DNA from: Flavobacteriales bacterium ALC-1
GTDB lineage: Bacteria; Bacteroidota; Bacteroidia; Flavobacteriales; Flavobacteriaceae
Length of the DNA stretch: 64,000 nt
Direction: 5' to 3'
NCBI GenBank assembly: GCA_000171875.1
Contig: ABHI01000001.1
Location: forward strand, 62,001-126,000
In this document: positions 15,950-25,451 of the stretch, in pieces
Layout: each line of letters starts with the position of its first letter
Position numbering within the stretch: the stretch's first letter is position 1
The notes under the pieces: generated by a model
The model's database searches: none
What the model was told of the DNA's origin: nothing
Seen by the model: the letters and a program-made list of their open reading frames with translations, nothing else
Position numbers and translations under genes: made by a program

Positions 15950-18900
15950 ATGAAAAAGATCTCTTTTACGCTTCTTTCACTTGCATTTTGCTCCCTAATA
16001 TTTGGGCAAAATGAAGCTTCATATTGGTATTTTGGACAAAATGCTGGCTTGCGTTTTGATACAGCTTCAGGTACCGTTACTGCTATATCTGATGGAAGAA
16101 TTAACACTTTAGAAGGCTGTACTTCTATTTCTGATGCAGATGGCAATCTTTTGTTCTATTCCGATGGTATTACCATTTGGAGTGGTAGAGATACTGTAAA
16201 TGGAGTACACCAAGTCATGCAAAATGGCACAGGTCTTAAAGGTGACCCATCGAGTACGTCTTCAGGTCTTATAGTCCCAAAACCCCAAGATCCGAACACC
16301 TATTATCTTTTTACGGTAGATGAACCTCACCATTTTAATACTTCTAATCCTGATTTTGATGGACAAATTGATGGAGATGGGGTTAATGATGGATTAATGT
16401 ACTCTAAAATAGACATAAATGGTAATGGTGGTTTCGGTGCAGTTGATCTCACTGAAAAAAATGTTCCATTAATTACTTACGATATATCTAACCCACTAGA
16501 GTCTGAGCTAAAATGCTCAGAAAAAATTACAGCAGTTAGAGCTGAAGATTGCTCTTCCTTTTGGGTAATCACGCAGTTTACAAATAAGTTTTATGCGTTT
16601 AGAGTAGATGTTAATGGTGTAGATTCTAATCCTGTAATATCAACTGTTGGCCCTAACATTCCTACTTCTGGTTACAGACGTAATGCCTTAGGTTATTTAA
16701 AAGCATCCCCTGATGCTTCAAAAATAATTGTGGCTCACTATGGTGAAGCTACTATACCAGGAGGTAATGCTGGTGGAAGTGTTTACTTATTTGACTTTGA
16801 CAATGCAACAGGTATAATTTCTAATAGTCAAGAACTTTATAGTGCGCAAAATAATCATAGTCCTTATGGTGTAGAATTTTCAGCTGAAAATAGAAAAGCT
16901 TATGCGACAATAAGTCCGAGTATAACTGGAGCTGGTGGAAGTCAGGTCGTACAATGGGACTTAGAGAGTGATAATATACCTGCATCAATGCAAGTCATTC
17001 ATTCATCCAATATTATAAGTGCTGGCGCATTACAATTGGGTATTGATAGACGTATTTACAGAGCACAATTTGACTTTAGTAGCCCTCTATCTGGTCGTTA
17101 TTTAGGAGTAATTAATAACCCTGAAGCAAATGGATTAGCTACGAATTATGATGAGCAAGGTGTACTTTTAGATGTTGGAGGTGGGTTAACAATAAGTAGA
17201 AGTCGTATAGGCTTACCACCTTTTATTCAATCGTTGTTTAATTCTCAAATAGATATTATAAGAAACGATCTAAGCACTACTGAATTAAAACTTTGTACAG
17301 GTGATAGCTACACCTTACAAGCAGATGATATAGCTGGAGCTGATTATTTCTGGTCATTTGATGGCACCCCATTAACCGAAGATTCTTTCGAACTTTTTGT
17401 AGATACTCCTGGTTTTTACGAAGTATATATAGAGCCTAATAACGGAGATTGCCCAATAGAAGGTAGTGCTGTGGTTGGCATCTATGATTTTCCAATAGCC
17501 CATCCTGTTGCAAATATTACAGCCTGTGATGTTAATGCTAATGATGGAATTACTCCTTTCGACTTTACGTCAATAAATAGTGAAGTTTTATTGAATCAAA
17601 ATCCAGCAGATTATAGTGTTCGTTATTTTGAGTCGCTTGATGAAGCCAATAATTCTGAAAACGAAATTACGTTCCCTTATAATAATATTAGTAACCCTCA
17701 AACCATTTATGTTCGTGTAGAAAATAATGGAAACCCAAATTGTTTTGATGTTACTGATTTTGAGCTTCAGGTTTTTAATACTCCTCAAATTGTTCAAATT
17801 AATAATCAAGAATTCTGTGATAATGATAATGATTCTACAGATGGTATTGCAACGATAGATTTAGCTGAACTAGTTCCAAATATTGTTGGTGCGCAACAAA
17901 ATACTAAAGTTAGCTTTCATAGATCTCAAGAAGATGCAGATAACAAATCTAACGTATTACCATTGAGTTATACCAATACAACTGCTTTTAACGAAACCAT
18001 TTTTATTAGAATTGAGAATGCAATTAATACTACCTGTTACAGCACCCAAAGTTTTGACTTAACTGTAAATGGTTTACCTGTTCTTAATAACATTAGTATT
18101 TTACAATGTGATGAAGATGGTATTCCCGAAGGTTTTACAACGTTTAATATAGCTTCATTTACTGAAGATATTACGGGTAGTAATACAAATGTATCTACTC
18201 AGTTTTATTTATCTCAAATAGACGCAGAAAATCAATTAAATGAGATTGTTAACCCAGAAGCGTTTGATAATTTTTTCAACCCGCAAATTATCTATACTAG
18301 AGTTACTAATATTACTACTGGCTGTGTTAGTTTTAGTGAAGTATCTCTTGAAGTGAGTACAACATCTTCTAATAATGCTAGTATAGACTTATGTGATACA
18401 GATGGCAACGAAGATGGTTTTATGAGTTTTAACCTCTCTGATGCCGATCCTATTGTTTTAGCTGGTGCTCCTGCTGGTTTAGATTTACAATATTTTGAAA
18501 CTTATGATGATGCTCTTGTGGAATCTAATCCATTGTCTTCAACCTTTACAAATACAATTCCGTACAACCAAACCATATATGCACGTGTTGAAAATTCTAA
18601 TGCCTGCTATGGCATCAGTGAAATAGAGCTCACTGTCTTTGAATTGCCAAATATTGAAACTGAAGCAGAAATGCACTATTGCCTTAACTTCTTTCCAGAA
18701 ACTATTACATTAGATGGTGGTGTTATAAATGATTTGCCTAACAACTATTCTTACTTATGGTCAACTGGTGAAAATACGACTACAATACAGGTAAATGCGC
18801 CTGGAAATTACACGGTTAGAGTCACCAACGCTGATGGTTGTTTTAAAGATAGAACCATAACAGTTCTACCTTCTAATATTGCCACTATTACTGATTTTGA

Positions 18901-19357
18901 AATTGTAGATGCCTCTCAAAATAATTCAATTTCTATTGTTGTCAGTGGCGAAGGTGATTACGAATATGCTTTAGATGATAGTAATGGACCATATCAAGAT
19001 TCTAATACTTTTGAAAATCTACAACCTGGTTTATATACTGTATATGTACGTGATAAAAACAACTGTGGTATTGCCAATGAATTAGTTTCCGTTATTGGAT
19101 TCCCTAAATTCTTTACACCTAATAGTGATTCGACAAATGATTATTGGCAAGTCAAAGGTATTTCTTCTCAGTTTCAGGCAAATTCAGCTATTTATATTTT
19201 TGATCGCTACGGAAAATTATTAAAAGAGTTAGATCCTTTGGGTTCTGGATGGGATGGCACCTTTAATGGAAAAAAAATGCCAACTAGTGATTATTGGTTT
19301 AAAGTAAAACTACAAGATGGACGAACGTTTACCAGTCATTTTACCCTAAAACGATGA
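15950..19357 (+). CDS. T9SS type B sorting domain protein with N-terminal propeller-like domain
   Basis: A 1135-residue secreted surface protein. The start is the ATG at 15950, directly followed by a Sec signal peptide (KKISFTLLSLAFCSLIFGQ); a GTG at 15923 would put nine residues before it. The first 430 residues (ASYWYFGQNAGLRFD, ISDADGNLLFYSDG, SSGLIVPKPQDPNTYYLFTVD) look like the beta-propeller domain common in gliding-associated proteins. Several Cys/Asp modules follow (CDEDGIPEGFTTFNI, CDTDGNEDGFMSFNL), then an Ig-like module and the type B sorting domain (FFTPNSDSTNDYWQVKGI, IYIFDRYGKLLKEL, GWDGTFNGKKMP, DYWFKV, FTLKR). It is exported by T9SS and kept on the surface. Its last kilobase is duplicated in the next gene. 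Confidence 0.9.
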   Translation: MKKISFTLLSLAFCSLIFGQNEASYWYFGQNAGLRFDTASGTVTAISDGRINTLEGCTSISDADGNLLFYSDGITIWSGRDTVNGVHQVMQNGTGLKGDPSSTSSGLIVPKPQDPNTYYLFTVDEPHHFNTSNPDFDGQIDGDGVNDGLMYSKIDINGNGGFGAVDLTEKNVPLITYDISNPLESELKCSEKITAVRAEDCSSFWVITQFTNKFYAFRVDVNGVDSNPVISTVGPNIPTSGYRRNALGYLKASPDASKIIVAHYGEATIPGGNAGGSVYLFDFDNATGIISNSQELYSAQNNHSPYGVEFSAENRKAYATISPSITGAGGSQVVQWDLESDNIPASMQVIHSSNIISAGALQLGIDRRIYRAQFDFSSPLSGRYLGVINNPEANGLATNYDEQGVLLDVGGGLTISRSRIGLPPFIQSLFNSQIDIIRNDLSTTELKLCTGDSYTLQADDIAGADYFWSFDGTPLTEDSFELFVDTPGFYEVYIEPNNGDCPIEGSAVVGIYDFPIAHPVANITACDVNANDGITPFDFTSINSEVLLNQNPADYSVRYFESLDEANNSENEITFPYNNISNPQTIYVRVENNGNPNCFDVTDFELQVFNTPQIVQINNQEFCDNDNDSTDGIATIDLAELVPNIVGAQQNTKVSFHRSQEDADNKSNVLPLSYTNTTAFNETIFIRIENAINTTCYSTQSFDLTVNGLPVLNNISILQCDEDGIPEGFTTFNIASFTEDITGSNTNVSTQFYLSQIDAENQLNEIVNPEAFDNFFNPQIIYTRVTNITTGCVSFSEVSLEVSTTSSNNASIDLCDTDGNEDGFMSFNLSDADPIVLAGAPAGLDLQYFETYDDALVESNPLSSTFTNTIPYNQTIYARVENSNACYGISEIELTVFELPNIETEAEMHYCLNFFPETITLDGGVINDLPNNYSYLWSTGENTTTIQVNAPGNYTVRVTNADGCFKDRTITVLPSNIATITDFEIVDASQNNSISIVVSGEGDYEYALDDSNGPYQDSNTFENLQPGLYTVYVRDKNNCGIANELVSVIGFPKFFTPNSDSTNDYWQVKGISSQFQANSAIYIFDRYGKLLKELDPLGSGWDGTFNGKKMPTSDYWFKVKLQDGRTFTSHFTLKR
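18323..19357 (+). repeat. C-terminal near-identical tract, copy A1
   Basis: It aligns without gaps to 20776-21810 (constant offset 2453). About 800 bp in the middle look identical by eye; three changes sit near 18440 and many in the last 70 bp. Confidence 0.9.
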
Positions 19358-21810
19358 TTAAAAAACCAAATCTTTTTTTCAAATCTATTCTGATTTGCTT
19401 TATATGCTTTGTTTCTGCAATGACTTATGCTCAAGAACCAAATGATTGTCAATTTGCGGTAACTGTTTGTGGGAATTCAAATTTCAGCTTAGATGTTAAT
19501 GGTATAGGGGTTCAAGAAGTTCAAGGCAGAAATGCTTGTGGGAGCAGAGAAAATAATAGTATTTGGTTACGAGTTAATATTGCTACTTCTGGCACCTTAG
19601 CTTTTACGTTAACTCCAAATAGTACAAGTATCAATGAAGACTATGACTTTTTTGTATTCGGACCCGATGTAAGTTGTGGCAATATTGGACAAGCTATTCG
19701 TTGTTCTACTACAAATCCAGCAGCTGCAAACCAAGGTAATAACTTAACAGGCATGAATACTACCTCAACTGAAACCTCTGAAGGTCCAGGGCAAAATGGA
19801 GATAGTTTTGTTAGTGATATCGATGTTCTTGCTGGTGAGAGCTATTTTATTGTTATTGATAGACCTATTGGTAATAGTCCTTTTTCATTAGATTGGACAG
19901 GCACAGCTACGTTTCCTGAAAACCCTTCTAATCCTTTAGCGTTAAACTCAACAACCTTACCAACTCTTAATGCTTGTGATGCTTTAGCTCCTTATGATGA
20001 TGATATTACCGAAATAGATCTTACCGATTTAACCCAAGATATTATCAATGGAGAACCTGATGTTGCAGTAACCTATCATAGTACTGAAAGTGATGCCAAT
20101 ATAAAATTAGGTGCTTTAGGAGCTATTTTTAATAATACGTCTGCCAATCAAACTATATATATTAGAATTGAAAACACTACAACTGGTTGTTTTATTATCA
20201 ATAGATTTAATCTTAACATAACCCAACTTACCAATTTTAATACTCCTACTGATTATGAGGTTTGTGATGACGATACCGATGGTGACGACCAAAATGGAAT
20301 AACCACCTTCGATTTTAATATTAAAAGCCAAGAAATTATTAATGGCATTGCTGGTGCTAATTATGATATTTCCTATTATTTAAGTGAAGGTGATGCTGAA
20401 AGCTTTTCAGCTCAACTACCAATGAATTATACCAATGTAGCACCTACTCCAACTGAAATATTTGCTAGAATTGAAGACTTAAATTCTGGTTGTATCGGTT
20501 TTACATCATTCAATATTATAGTTGCTGAGAAACCTATTGCAAATAATGTGTCGCTTCTTCAATGTGATGAAGATGGTATTCCAGAAGGCTTTACAACCTT
20601 TAATATCAACGAAGCTTTTGATGCTATTACTAGTAGTAATCCAAATGCCTCATTAGAGTTTTATTTATCTCAGATGGATGCCGAAAATCAAAATGATGCC
20701 ATAGATGGTAATGCGTTTGATAATTTCTTCAATCCGCAAATTATCTATACAAGGGTTACCAACACCAATACGGGTTGTGTTAGTTTTAGTGAAGTATCTC
20801 TTGAAGTGAGTACAACATCTTCTAATAATGCTAGTATAGACTTATGTGATACAGATGGCAACGAAGATGGTTTTATGAGTTTTAACCTCTCTGTTGCTGA
20901 TCCCATTGTTTTAGCTGGTGCTCCTGCTGGTTTAGATTTACAATATTTTGAAACTTATGATGATGCTCTTGTGGAATCTAATCCATTGTCTTCAACCTTT
21001 ACAAATACAATTCCGTACAACCAAACCATATATGCACGTGTTGAAAATTCTAATGCCTGCTATGGCATCAGTGAAATAGAGCTCACTGTCTTTGAATTGC
21101 CAAATATTGAAACTGAAGCAGAAATGCACTATTGCCTTAACTTCTTTCCAGAAACTATTACATTAGATGGTGGTGTTATAAATGATTTGCCTAACAACTA
21201 TTCTTACTTATGGTCAACTGGTGAAAATACGACTACAATACAGGTAAATGCGCCTGGAAATTACACGGTTAGAGTCACCAACGCTGATGGTTGTTTTAAA
21301 GATAGAACCATAACAGTTCTACCTTCTAATATTGCCACTATTACTGATTTTGAAATTGTAGATGCCTCTCAAAATAATTCAATTTCTATTGTTGTCAGTG
21401 GCGAAGGTGATTACGAATATGCTTTAGATGATAGTAATGGACCATATCAAGATTCTAATACTTTTGAAAATCTACAACCTGGTTTATATACTGTATATGT
21501 ACGTGATAAAAACAACTGTGGTATTGCCAATGAATTAGTTTCCGTTATTGGATTCCCTAAATTCTTTACACCTAATAGTGATTCGACAAATGATTATTGG
21601 CAAGTCAAAGGTATTTCTTCTCAGTTTCAGGCAAATTCAGCTATTTATATTTTTGATCGCTACGGAAAATTATTAAAAGAGTTAGATCCTTTGGGTTCTG
21701 GATGGGATGGAACCTTTAATGGAAAAAAAATGCCAACTAGTGATTATTGGTTCAAAGTGAAGCTCCAAGATGGGAGAACATTTACTAGTCATTTTACTTT
21801 GAAGCGGTAA
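19354..21810 (+). CDS. T9SS type B sorting domain protein (second of pair)
   Basis: An 818-residue secreted protein whose ATG overlaps the previous stop by 4 bp, so the two are co-translated. A signal peptide (FKSILICFICFVSAMTYAQ) precedes a 150-residue N-terminal domain with paired Cys (NDCQFAVTVCGNSNF, NACGSRENNSIWLRV, DYDFFVFGPDVSCG) that resembles beta-sandwich domains of gliding-associated proteins. Three Cys/Asp modules follow, then the same module, Ig-like and type B sorting region as its neighbour. At protein level the last 330 residues are almost identical to the upstream protein, while the N-terminal parts are unrelated. Likely a partner or alternative surface adhesin. Confidence 0.9.
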   Translation: MIKKPNLFFKSILICFICFVSAMTYAQEPNDCQFAVTVCGNSNFSLDVNGIGVQEVQGRNACGSRENNSIWLRVNIATSGTLAFTLTPNSTSINEDYDFFVFGPDVSCGNIGQAIRCSTTNPAAANQGNNLTGMNTTSTETSEGPGQNGDSFVSDIDVLAGESYFIVIDRPIGNSPFSLDWTGTATFPENPSNPLALNSTTLPTLNACDALAPYDDDITEIDLTDLTQDIINGEPDVAVTYHSTESDANIKLGALGAIFNNTSANQTIYIRIENTTTGCFIINRFNLNITQLTNFNTPTDYEVCDDDTDGDDQNGITTFDFNIKSQEIINGIAGANYDISYYLSEGDAESFSAQLPMNYTNVAPTPTEIFARIEDLNSGCIGFTSFNIIVAEKPIANNVSLLQCDEDGIPEGFTTFNINEAFDAITSSNPNASLEFYLSQMDAENQNDAIDGNAFDNFFNPQIIYTRVTNTNTGCVSFSEVSLEVSTTSSNNASIDLCDTDGNEDGFMSFNLSVADPIVLAGAPAGLDLQYFETYDDALVESNPLSSTFTNTIPYNQTIYARVENSNACYGISEIELTVFELPNIETEAEMHYCLNFFPETITLDGGVINDLPNNYSYLWSTGENTTTIQVNAPGNYTVRVTNADGCFKDRTITVLPSNIATITDFEIVDASQNNSISIVVSGEGDYEYALDDSNGPYQDSNTFENLQPGLYTVYVRDKNNCGIANELVSVIGFPKFFTPNSDSTNDYWQVKGISSQFQANSAIYIFDRYGKLLKELDPLGSGWDGTFNGKKMPTSDYWFKVKLQDGRTFTSHFTLKR
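20776..21810 (+). repeat. C-terminal near-identical tract, copy A2
   Basis: The second copy of the 1035-bp tract at 18323-19357. The stop codon and the last 20 or so codons differ at synonymous sites while the encoded residues are the same. Confidence 0.9.
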
Positions 21811-21840
21811 ATTTAAAAACTGCATCTAAATAGAATACAG

Positions 21841-22974
21841 TTATCCCAAAATACTACTCAATTTAAACATTGGTAGATACATCGCAATCAATATAAAACC
21901 GACAAACAAACCAACAAATAAAATAATAATAGGCTCCATAACTGTAGATAGTAGTTTTGAGCGTTGTTGCACTTTAGAGTTGTATTGCATGTTTAATCTC
22001 TCAAACATGTATTCTGTTTGATTGGTTTCTTCTGCGACTTTAACTAAAGCAATCATTTTAGCATCAAATAATTTATGTGCTTCGAGGCTTTGACTTAAAC
22101 TATCTCCTTTTAACAACTGTTGCTCTACCTTTTCTAAAGCATGAGTCAACGGATAAAAATCAATCATTTTTTTTACCAGTTTAATGCTATTAACAATAGG
22201 AACTTTTGATGCTGTTAGTAAAGCAATGGCCTGTGTAAACTGAGACAGGTAAACCGTTTTAATAAATTTACCTATAAAAGGTATTCTAGATATGGTTTTA
22301 TCTTTTATTTTTTTATACCAGTGCTTTTTGTTTAACACTGCTCTAGATACTATTAAACCTAATACAAAAACAAGTATAAGCCAGCCATATTCTTTTATAA
22401 AAGCTGATGTATTAACGACAAAAACTGTGATTGCTGGTAACTCTACATTTTGTTGCTTAAAAATATCTTCAAACATGGGCACAACAAATTGTAACATAAA
22501 AATAACAACCAAAACTGCTGTACTCAATATAATACAAGGATAGGTTAATGCATTAATAAGATGCTTACGTTGTTCATTTTTGCGACTATAAAATTCTCCT
22601 AATTGCTCTGCTATTTTAGCAGAAGTTCCTGTTTCCTCACCTATTTTAAGTGAATAGTATTCATAATCAGAAAAGTCTTTTTGTTCTTTTATAGATTCTG
22701 ATAAACTCTGACCATCCACAATACTATTTAAAACGGTTTGTAAAACTGCAACGGTTTTTTTGTTTTTTTGAGAGTTCTTAATTAATTCTAAAGCTTGCTT
22801 TAAATTAATCCCAGCTTTAAGTAAGACACTGAGTTCTGTATAAAAATCTTCTTTTATTTTATTAGAAAAAGGTTTTTTAAAAACAATGACTTCTTTATCT
22901 AGAATTGATGTAGATGCTGATGTATTCTTAATAAGAATAGCTTCCTTTTTTATATTATCTAATTGAAATGCCAT
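21841..22974 (-). CDS. gspF: Type II secretion / type IV pilus inner-membrane platform protein (GspF/PilC)
   Basis: The polytopic platform protein that couples the GspE ATPase to pseudopilus assembly. The 377 residues contain the two repeated cytoplasmic domains: FYTELSVLLKAGINLKQALELI, then GQSLSESI and YYSLKIGEETGTSAKIAEQLGEFY; and FTQAIALLTASKVPIVNSIKLV, then GDSLSQSLEAH, MIALVKVAEETNQTEYMFERL. Three membrane segments are placed as in GspF: ALTYPCIILSTAVLVVIFMLQFVVPMF, EYGWLILVFVLGLIVS and MEPIIILFVGLFVGFILIAMYLPMF. Last gene of a minus-strand operon; its ATG overlaps the preceding stop (TAATG). The cognate GspE and GspD lie 17 kb away at 40-43.7 kb. Confidence 0.93.
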   Translation of the reverse strand: MAFQLDNIKKEAILIKNTSASTSILDKEVIVFKKPFSNKIKEDFYTELSVLLKAGINLKQALELIKNSQKNKKTVAVLQTVLNSIVDGQSLSESIKEQKDFSDYEYYSLKIGEETGTSAKIAEQLGEFYSRKNEQRKHLINALTYPCIILSTAVLVVIFMLQFVVPMFEDIFKQQNVELPAITVFVVNTSAFIKEYGWLILVFVLGLIVSRAVLNKKHWYKKIKDKTISRIPFIGKFIKTVYLSQFTQAIALLTASKVPIVNSIKLVKKMIDFYPLTHALEKVEQQLLKGDSLSQSLEAHKLFDAKMIALVKVAEETNQTEYMFERLNMQYNSKVQQRSKLLSTVMEPIIILFVGLFVGFILIAMYLPMFKLSSILG

Positions 22975-23432
22975 TAATCTATAAATTGTGTTGCATCATT
23001 AGACTTAAAAACAAATATGCTCTGTGCTTTATATTGTTTTGGTAATTGTAAACGAAGCGCATCTATCACTCCTTTACTCACTTTATTTCCATCAAAAAAC
23101 ACTGTCTTTTCTTTAATAGTAATATGAAATGTATCTCTATCTTTTAGAACATAATCTAACTTAAACCGATAGATAGTAGAATCTATCTCAGACCTGAATT
23201 TAATCTCATTCTCAATTGCATTAAAATTTATAGTATTATACCTATTAGTATCTATCCACAAAGCTTGTTCAATGCGATTAAACTCAGTATTTAGATTAAA
23301 GTTTTGTTGTATAGACCACATATGGCGTTGTACTAGAGATAATACCGTAAACGCAATACCAATGACTATTGTAGATATAATCATTACAATAACCATTTCA
23401 TGTAATGTAAACGCTTGTACTTTAGTTTTCAT
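22974..23432 (-). CDS. Minor pseudopilin (GspJ/GspI-like)
   Basis: A 152-residue protein with a class III prepilin signal: a short basic leader (KTKVQA), then FTLHEMVIVMIISTIVIGIAFTVL, with Phe+1 and Glu+5 counted from cleavage after Ala. The mature part (EFNRIEQALWIDTNRYNTI, then RSEIDSTIYRFKLDYVLKD) is like minor pseudopilins of the GspI/GspJ type. The residue before the cleavage site is Ala, not the usual Gly. It overlaps the gene before it by 4 bp and gspF by 1 bp. Exact I/J assignment is not possible by eye. Confidence 0.75.
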   Translation of the reverse strand: MKTKVQAFTLHEMVIVMIISTIVIGIAFTVLSLVQRHMWSIQQNFNLNTEFNRIEQALWIDTNRYNTINFNAIENEIKFRSEIDSTIYRFKLDYVLKDRDTFHITIKEKTVFFDGNKVSKGVIDALRLQLPKQYKAQSIFVFKSNDATQFID

Positions 23433-23752
23433 TTTTTAGAAATTTCTTTTTCTATGATTTTATTAGTTTTCTCATTTGTAGCTTTAATATTTACAATAGA
23501 ATTTGAGCTAGTTTCAAAAGAAATCAACCAACTTTCATAGTCATCATAATAAGGCAATACTATTTTATCATTTATATATAAATATTCAATTTCATTTAAT
23601 TTAGCGGTTATCGTTCTTGTATTATTTTTAATACTATTAGAAAACAGGTTATTTAAAATCATACTAGCTACCATAAAAATGACCATGATTAAAACTGTAG
23701 CGATCAAAGTCTCCATTAATGTTGAGGCTTTTATCTTTTTTAGTATAACCAT
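23429..23752 (-). CDS. Minor pseudopilin-like protein (GspI/H-like)
   Basis: A small protein of 107 residues whose start (LKKIKASTLMETLIATVLIMVIFMVASMIL) has a basic leader, a probable cleavage after Ala, Glu at +5 and one hydrophobic helix, as in pseudopilins. The mature domain is short and has NEIEYLYINDKI and SWLISFETSSNSIVNIKA. Its start overlaps the gene before it by 13 bp and its end overlaps the next pseudopilin gene by 4 bp, so all three are likely made together. Its place in the pseudopilus tip is inferred from context. Confidence 0.65.
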   Translation of the reverse strand: MVILKKIKASTLMETLIATVLIMVIFMVASMILNNLFSNSIKNNTRTITAKLNEIEYLYINDKIVLPYYDDYESWLISFETSSNSIVNIKATNEKTNKIIEKEISKK

Positions 23753-24993
23753 TTTGCAATCCCTTTTTTAGAATTTGTGAATAACAAACCCATATATTCT
23801 GACTCTAATTCATCACTATTTATTAATGCATTGTATAAATGATTTTGATAAATAGATCCTGCTTCTTTAATAATAAAATTATTTGCATAAACGGTACCAT
23901 AAACCGTCCCTCTCAGTTCTAAATTTTGCTCACAATACACAGCACCTTTTATCGTAGCATTTGGGTTAATTTTAATTTGTGAGTCATAGTTGTTTGATGA
24001 ACTCAATCCCAATGCGACTATACTACCTTTTACTACAGAATGATCATCTACAAAAATCATATTGTGCATATCTGATGCTTCTTTTACATAGTCTTTATTT
24101 AAAACTAAAGTAGACGGGTAATTTAACGTTACATACTTTGCCACATTTATATACTTAGTAGCAAAAGCTTGAAATGCGCCTTTTACATTGCTTTTTATCT
24201 CTATGATGGGAGCCATGAGCACAACATCTGTGAGATGAGCACTAGCGTCAACCACTATTTTAGTCTGTGACTGAATTTTAATATGACCAGTTAATGAAAC
24301 GTCCGAAAGTGTTATTTCTGAATGACTATAAATGAATTGAAGTGGATTCTCAAAAGAATTAATATGGGTCTTTGACTTCTCTAAATTAATATACTCAGCC
24401 GTTTTAGGATTAAGTGTACTTTTATCGAGCGTTTTTATATGTTTTAATAGCTCATTATTTATTTTAGGAAATGATTTACTTAAAGCCGTTTGTCCATAAA
24501 TATAGGTGTCACCATAGTAAGACACGCCAGAAATGTTTCCAGATTTCACCCCTCGTTTTGGCAAATAGGCTTTACCTCTTATTTTAGTATGACCAACCAA
24601 AACCACAGGCTTATTATTATCTTTTAGATATAACGCGCCTTTACTATCATCTAATTGAGAACCTATTAAAGCTGTTTTTTTTAATGTATTGCCTTTAATT
24701 GACGCTACTGAATAGACTTTTTCATACATACCCCAAAAACTTTTATATGCTTTTACAGATTTATAATCTTCATCATAAAGCGGAACGGAAATCGTATCGT
24801 TGACGAGACTTTCATTATGTAATACATAATTTACACCCTTGTCAACTAATCCTACCGTTTCTATAACGTGATCAGTTTTTGTACGAAACTGTTTATGGAC
24901 ATGTATTAAAATAATGAAAGCAGATAACAACAAGGCAATAACAACCACAATAAAAGTGACTAACTGTAATGAACCTGCTTTGAGTTTTTTCAT
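23740..24993 (-). CDS. GspK-like / bactofilin-like membrane protein of the T2SS-like operon
   Basis: 417 residues. The N-terminus KKLKAGSLQLVTFIVVVIALLLSAFIILIHVHKQF looks like a prepilin signal with possible cleavage after Gly, but it has Val instead of Glu at +5, as T2SS tip pseudopilin GspK does. The large outer part has two beta-rich stretches of short repeats (NKPVVLVGHTKIRGKAYLP, then SGVSYYGDTYIYG; later KGSIVALGLSS, IKGAVYCEQNLELRGTVYGTVYANNFII), similar in style to bactofilin-type polymer-forming repeats. It lies between the GspC-like gene (2 bp) and a pseudopilin gene (overlap 13 bp). I infer a tip or scaffold component; no family name is claimed. Confidence 0.55.
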   Translation of the reverse strand: MKKLKAGSLQLVTFIVVVIALLLSAFIILIHVHKQFRTKTDHVIETVGLVDKGVNYVLHNESLVNDTISVPLYDEDYKSVKAYKSFWGMYEKVYSVASIKGNTLKKTALIGSQLDDSKGALYLKDNNKPVVLVGHTKIRGKAYLPKRGVKSGNISGVSYYGDTYIYGQTALSKSFPKINNELLKHIKTLDKSTLNPKTAEYINLEKSKTHINSFENPLQFIYSHSEITLSDVSLTGHIKIQSQTKIVVDASAHLTDVVLMAPIIEIKSNVKGAFQAFATKYINVAKYVTLNYPSTLVLNKDYVKEASDMHNMIFVDDHSVVKGSIVALGLSSSNNYDSQIKINPNATIKGAVYCEQNLELRGTVYGTVYANNFIIKEAGSIYQNHLYNALINSDELESEYMGLLFTNSKKGIAKWLY

Positions 24994-24995
24994 TA

Positions 24996-25451
24996 CTATT
25001 TTTTTAAAGTAAATGATTTTAGTCTTTTTTTATAACGCATCGTCACAGACTTGGTATTACCATAAACTAAAGTGATACTGTCTTTAGATTGTCCTTTTTT
25101 TAATAGGTATTGATTACCATTTATAGTTACAATAAATATTTGCTGTTTGGTTTTATTTTGTTTTATAGTGCCTTGATATGTAATAGCTTTCCATTGAACA
25201 GTTGCTCTTTTTATCGCTCCACTTTTTTTCTCTTTCTTTAACAATGTTCCTAAAAATGGATCTCTATTAACCGTTTTTATTGAGAACGTATCTATTTGAG
25301 TCTCTACTTTAAAATTTGTATTTGCTACAAAACTATGCTGCTCTACTTCTGGCAATTCTGGGTTTAAGGCAGAAACAACTTTATAGCCTATGGTTCCCCA
25401 TACTCCAAGCACAAGTATTAATAATACATATGTTTTCTTTTTAGTCTTCAA
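24996..25451 (-). CDS. GspC/PilP-like inner-membrane protein
   Basis: A 151-residue protein with one N-terminal membrane helix (TYVLLILVLGVWGTIGYKVV) and a periplasmic part. The motif NRDPFLG followed by AITYQGTIKQNKTKQQIFIVTINGNQYLLKKGQSKDSI mirrors the order in PilP and the GspC homology region: an RDPF motif, a G-x-I strand, a Q/K-rich turn, and a 'ng...y.v..G' strand. In T2SS this domain bridges the inner-membrane platform and the secretin. Similarity is weak and judged by eye. It overlaps the upstream lipoprotein gene by 11 bp. Confidence 0.5.
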   Translation of the reverse strand: MKTKKKTYVLLILVLGVWGTIGYKVVSALNPELPEVEQHSFVANTNFKVETQIDTFSIKTVNRDPFLGTLLKKEKKSGAIKRATVQWKAITYQGTIKQNKTKQQIFIVTINGNQYLLKKGQSKDSITLVYGNTKSVTMRYKKRLKSFTLKK

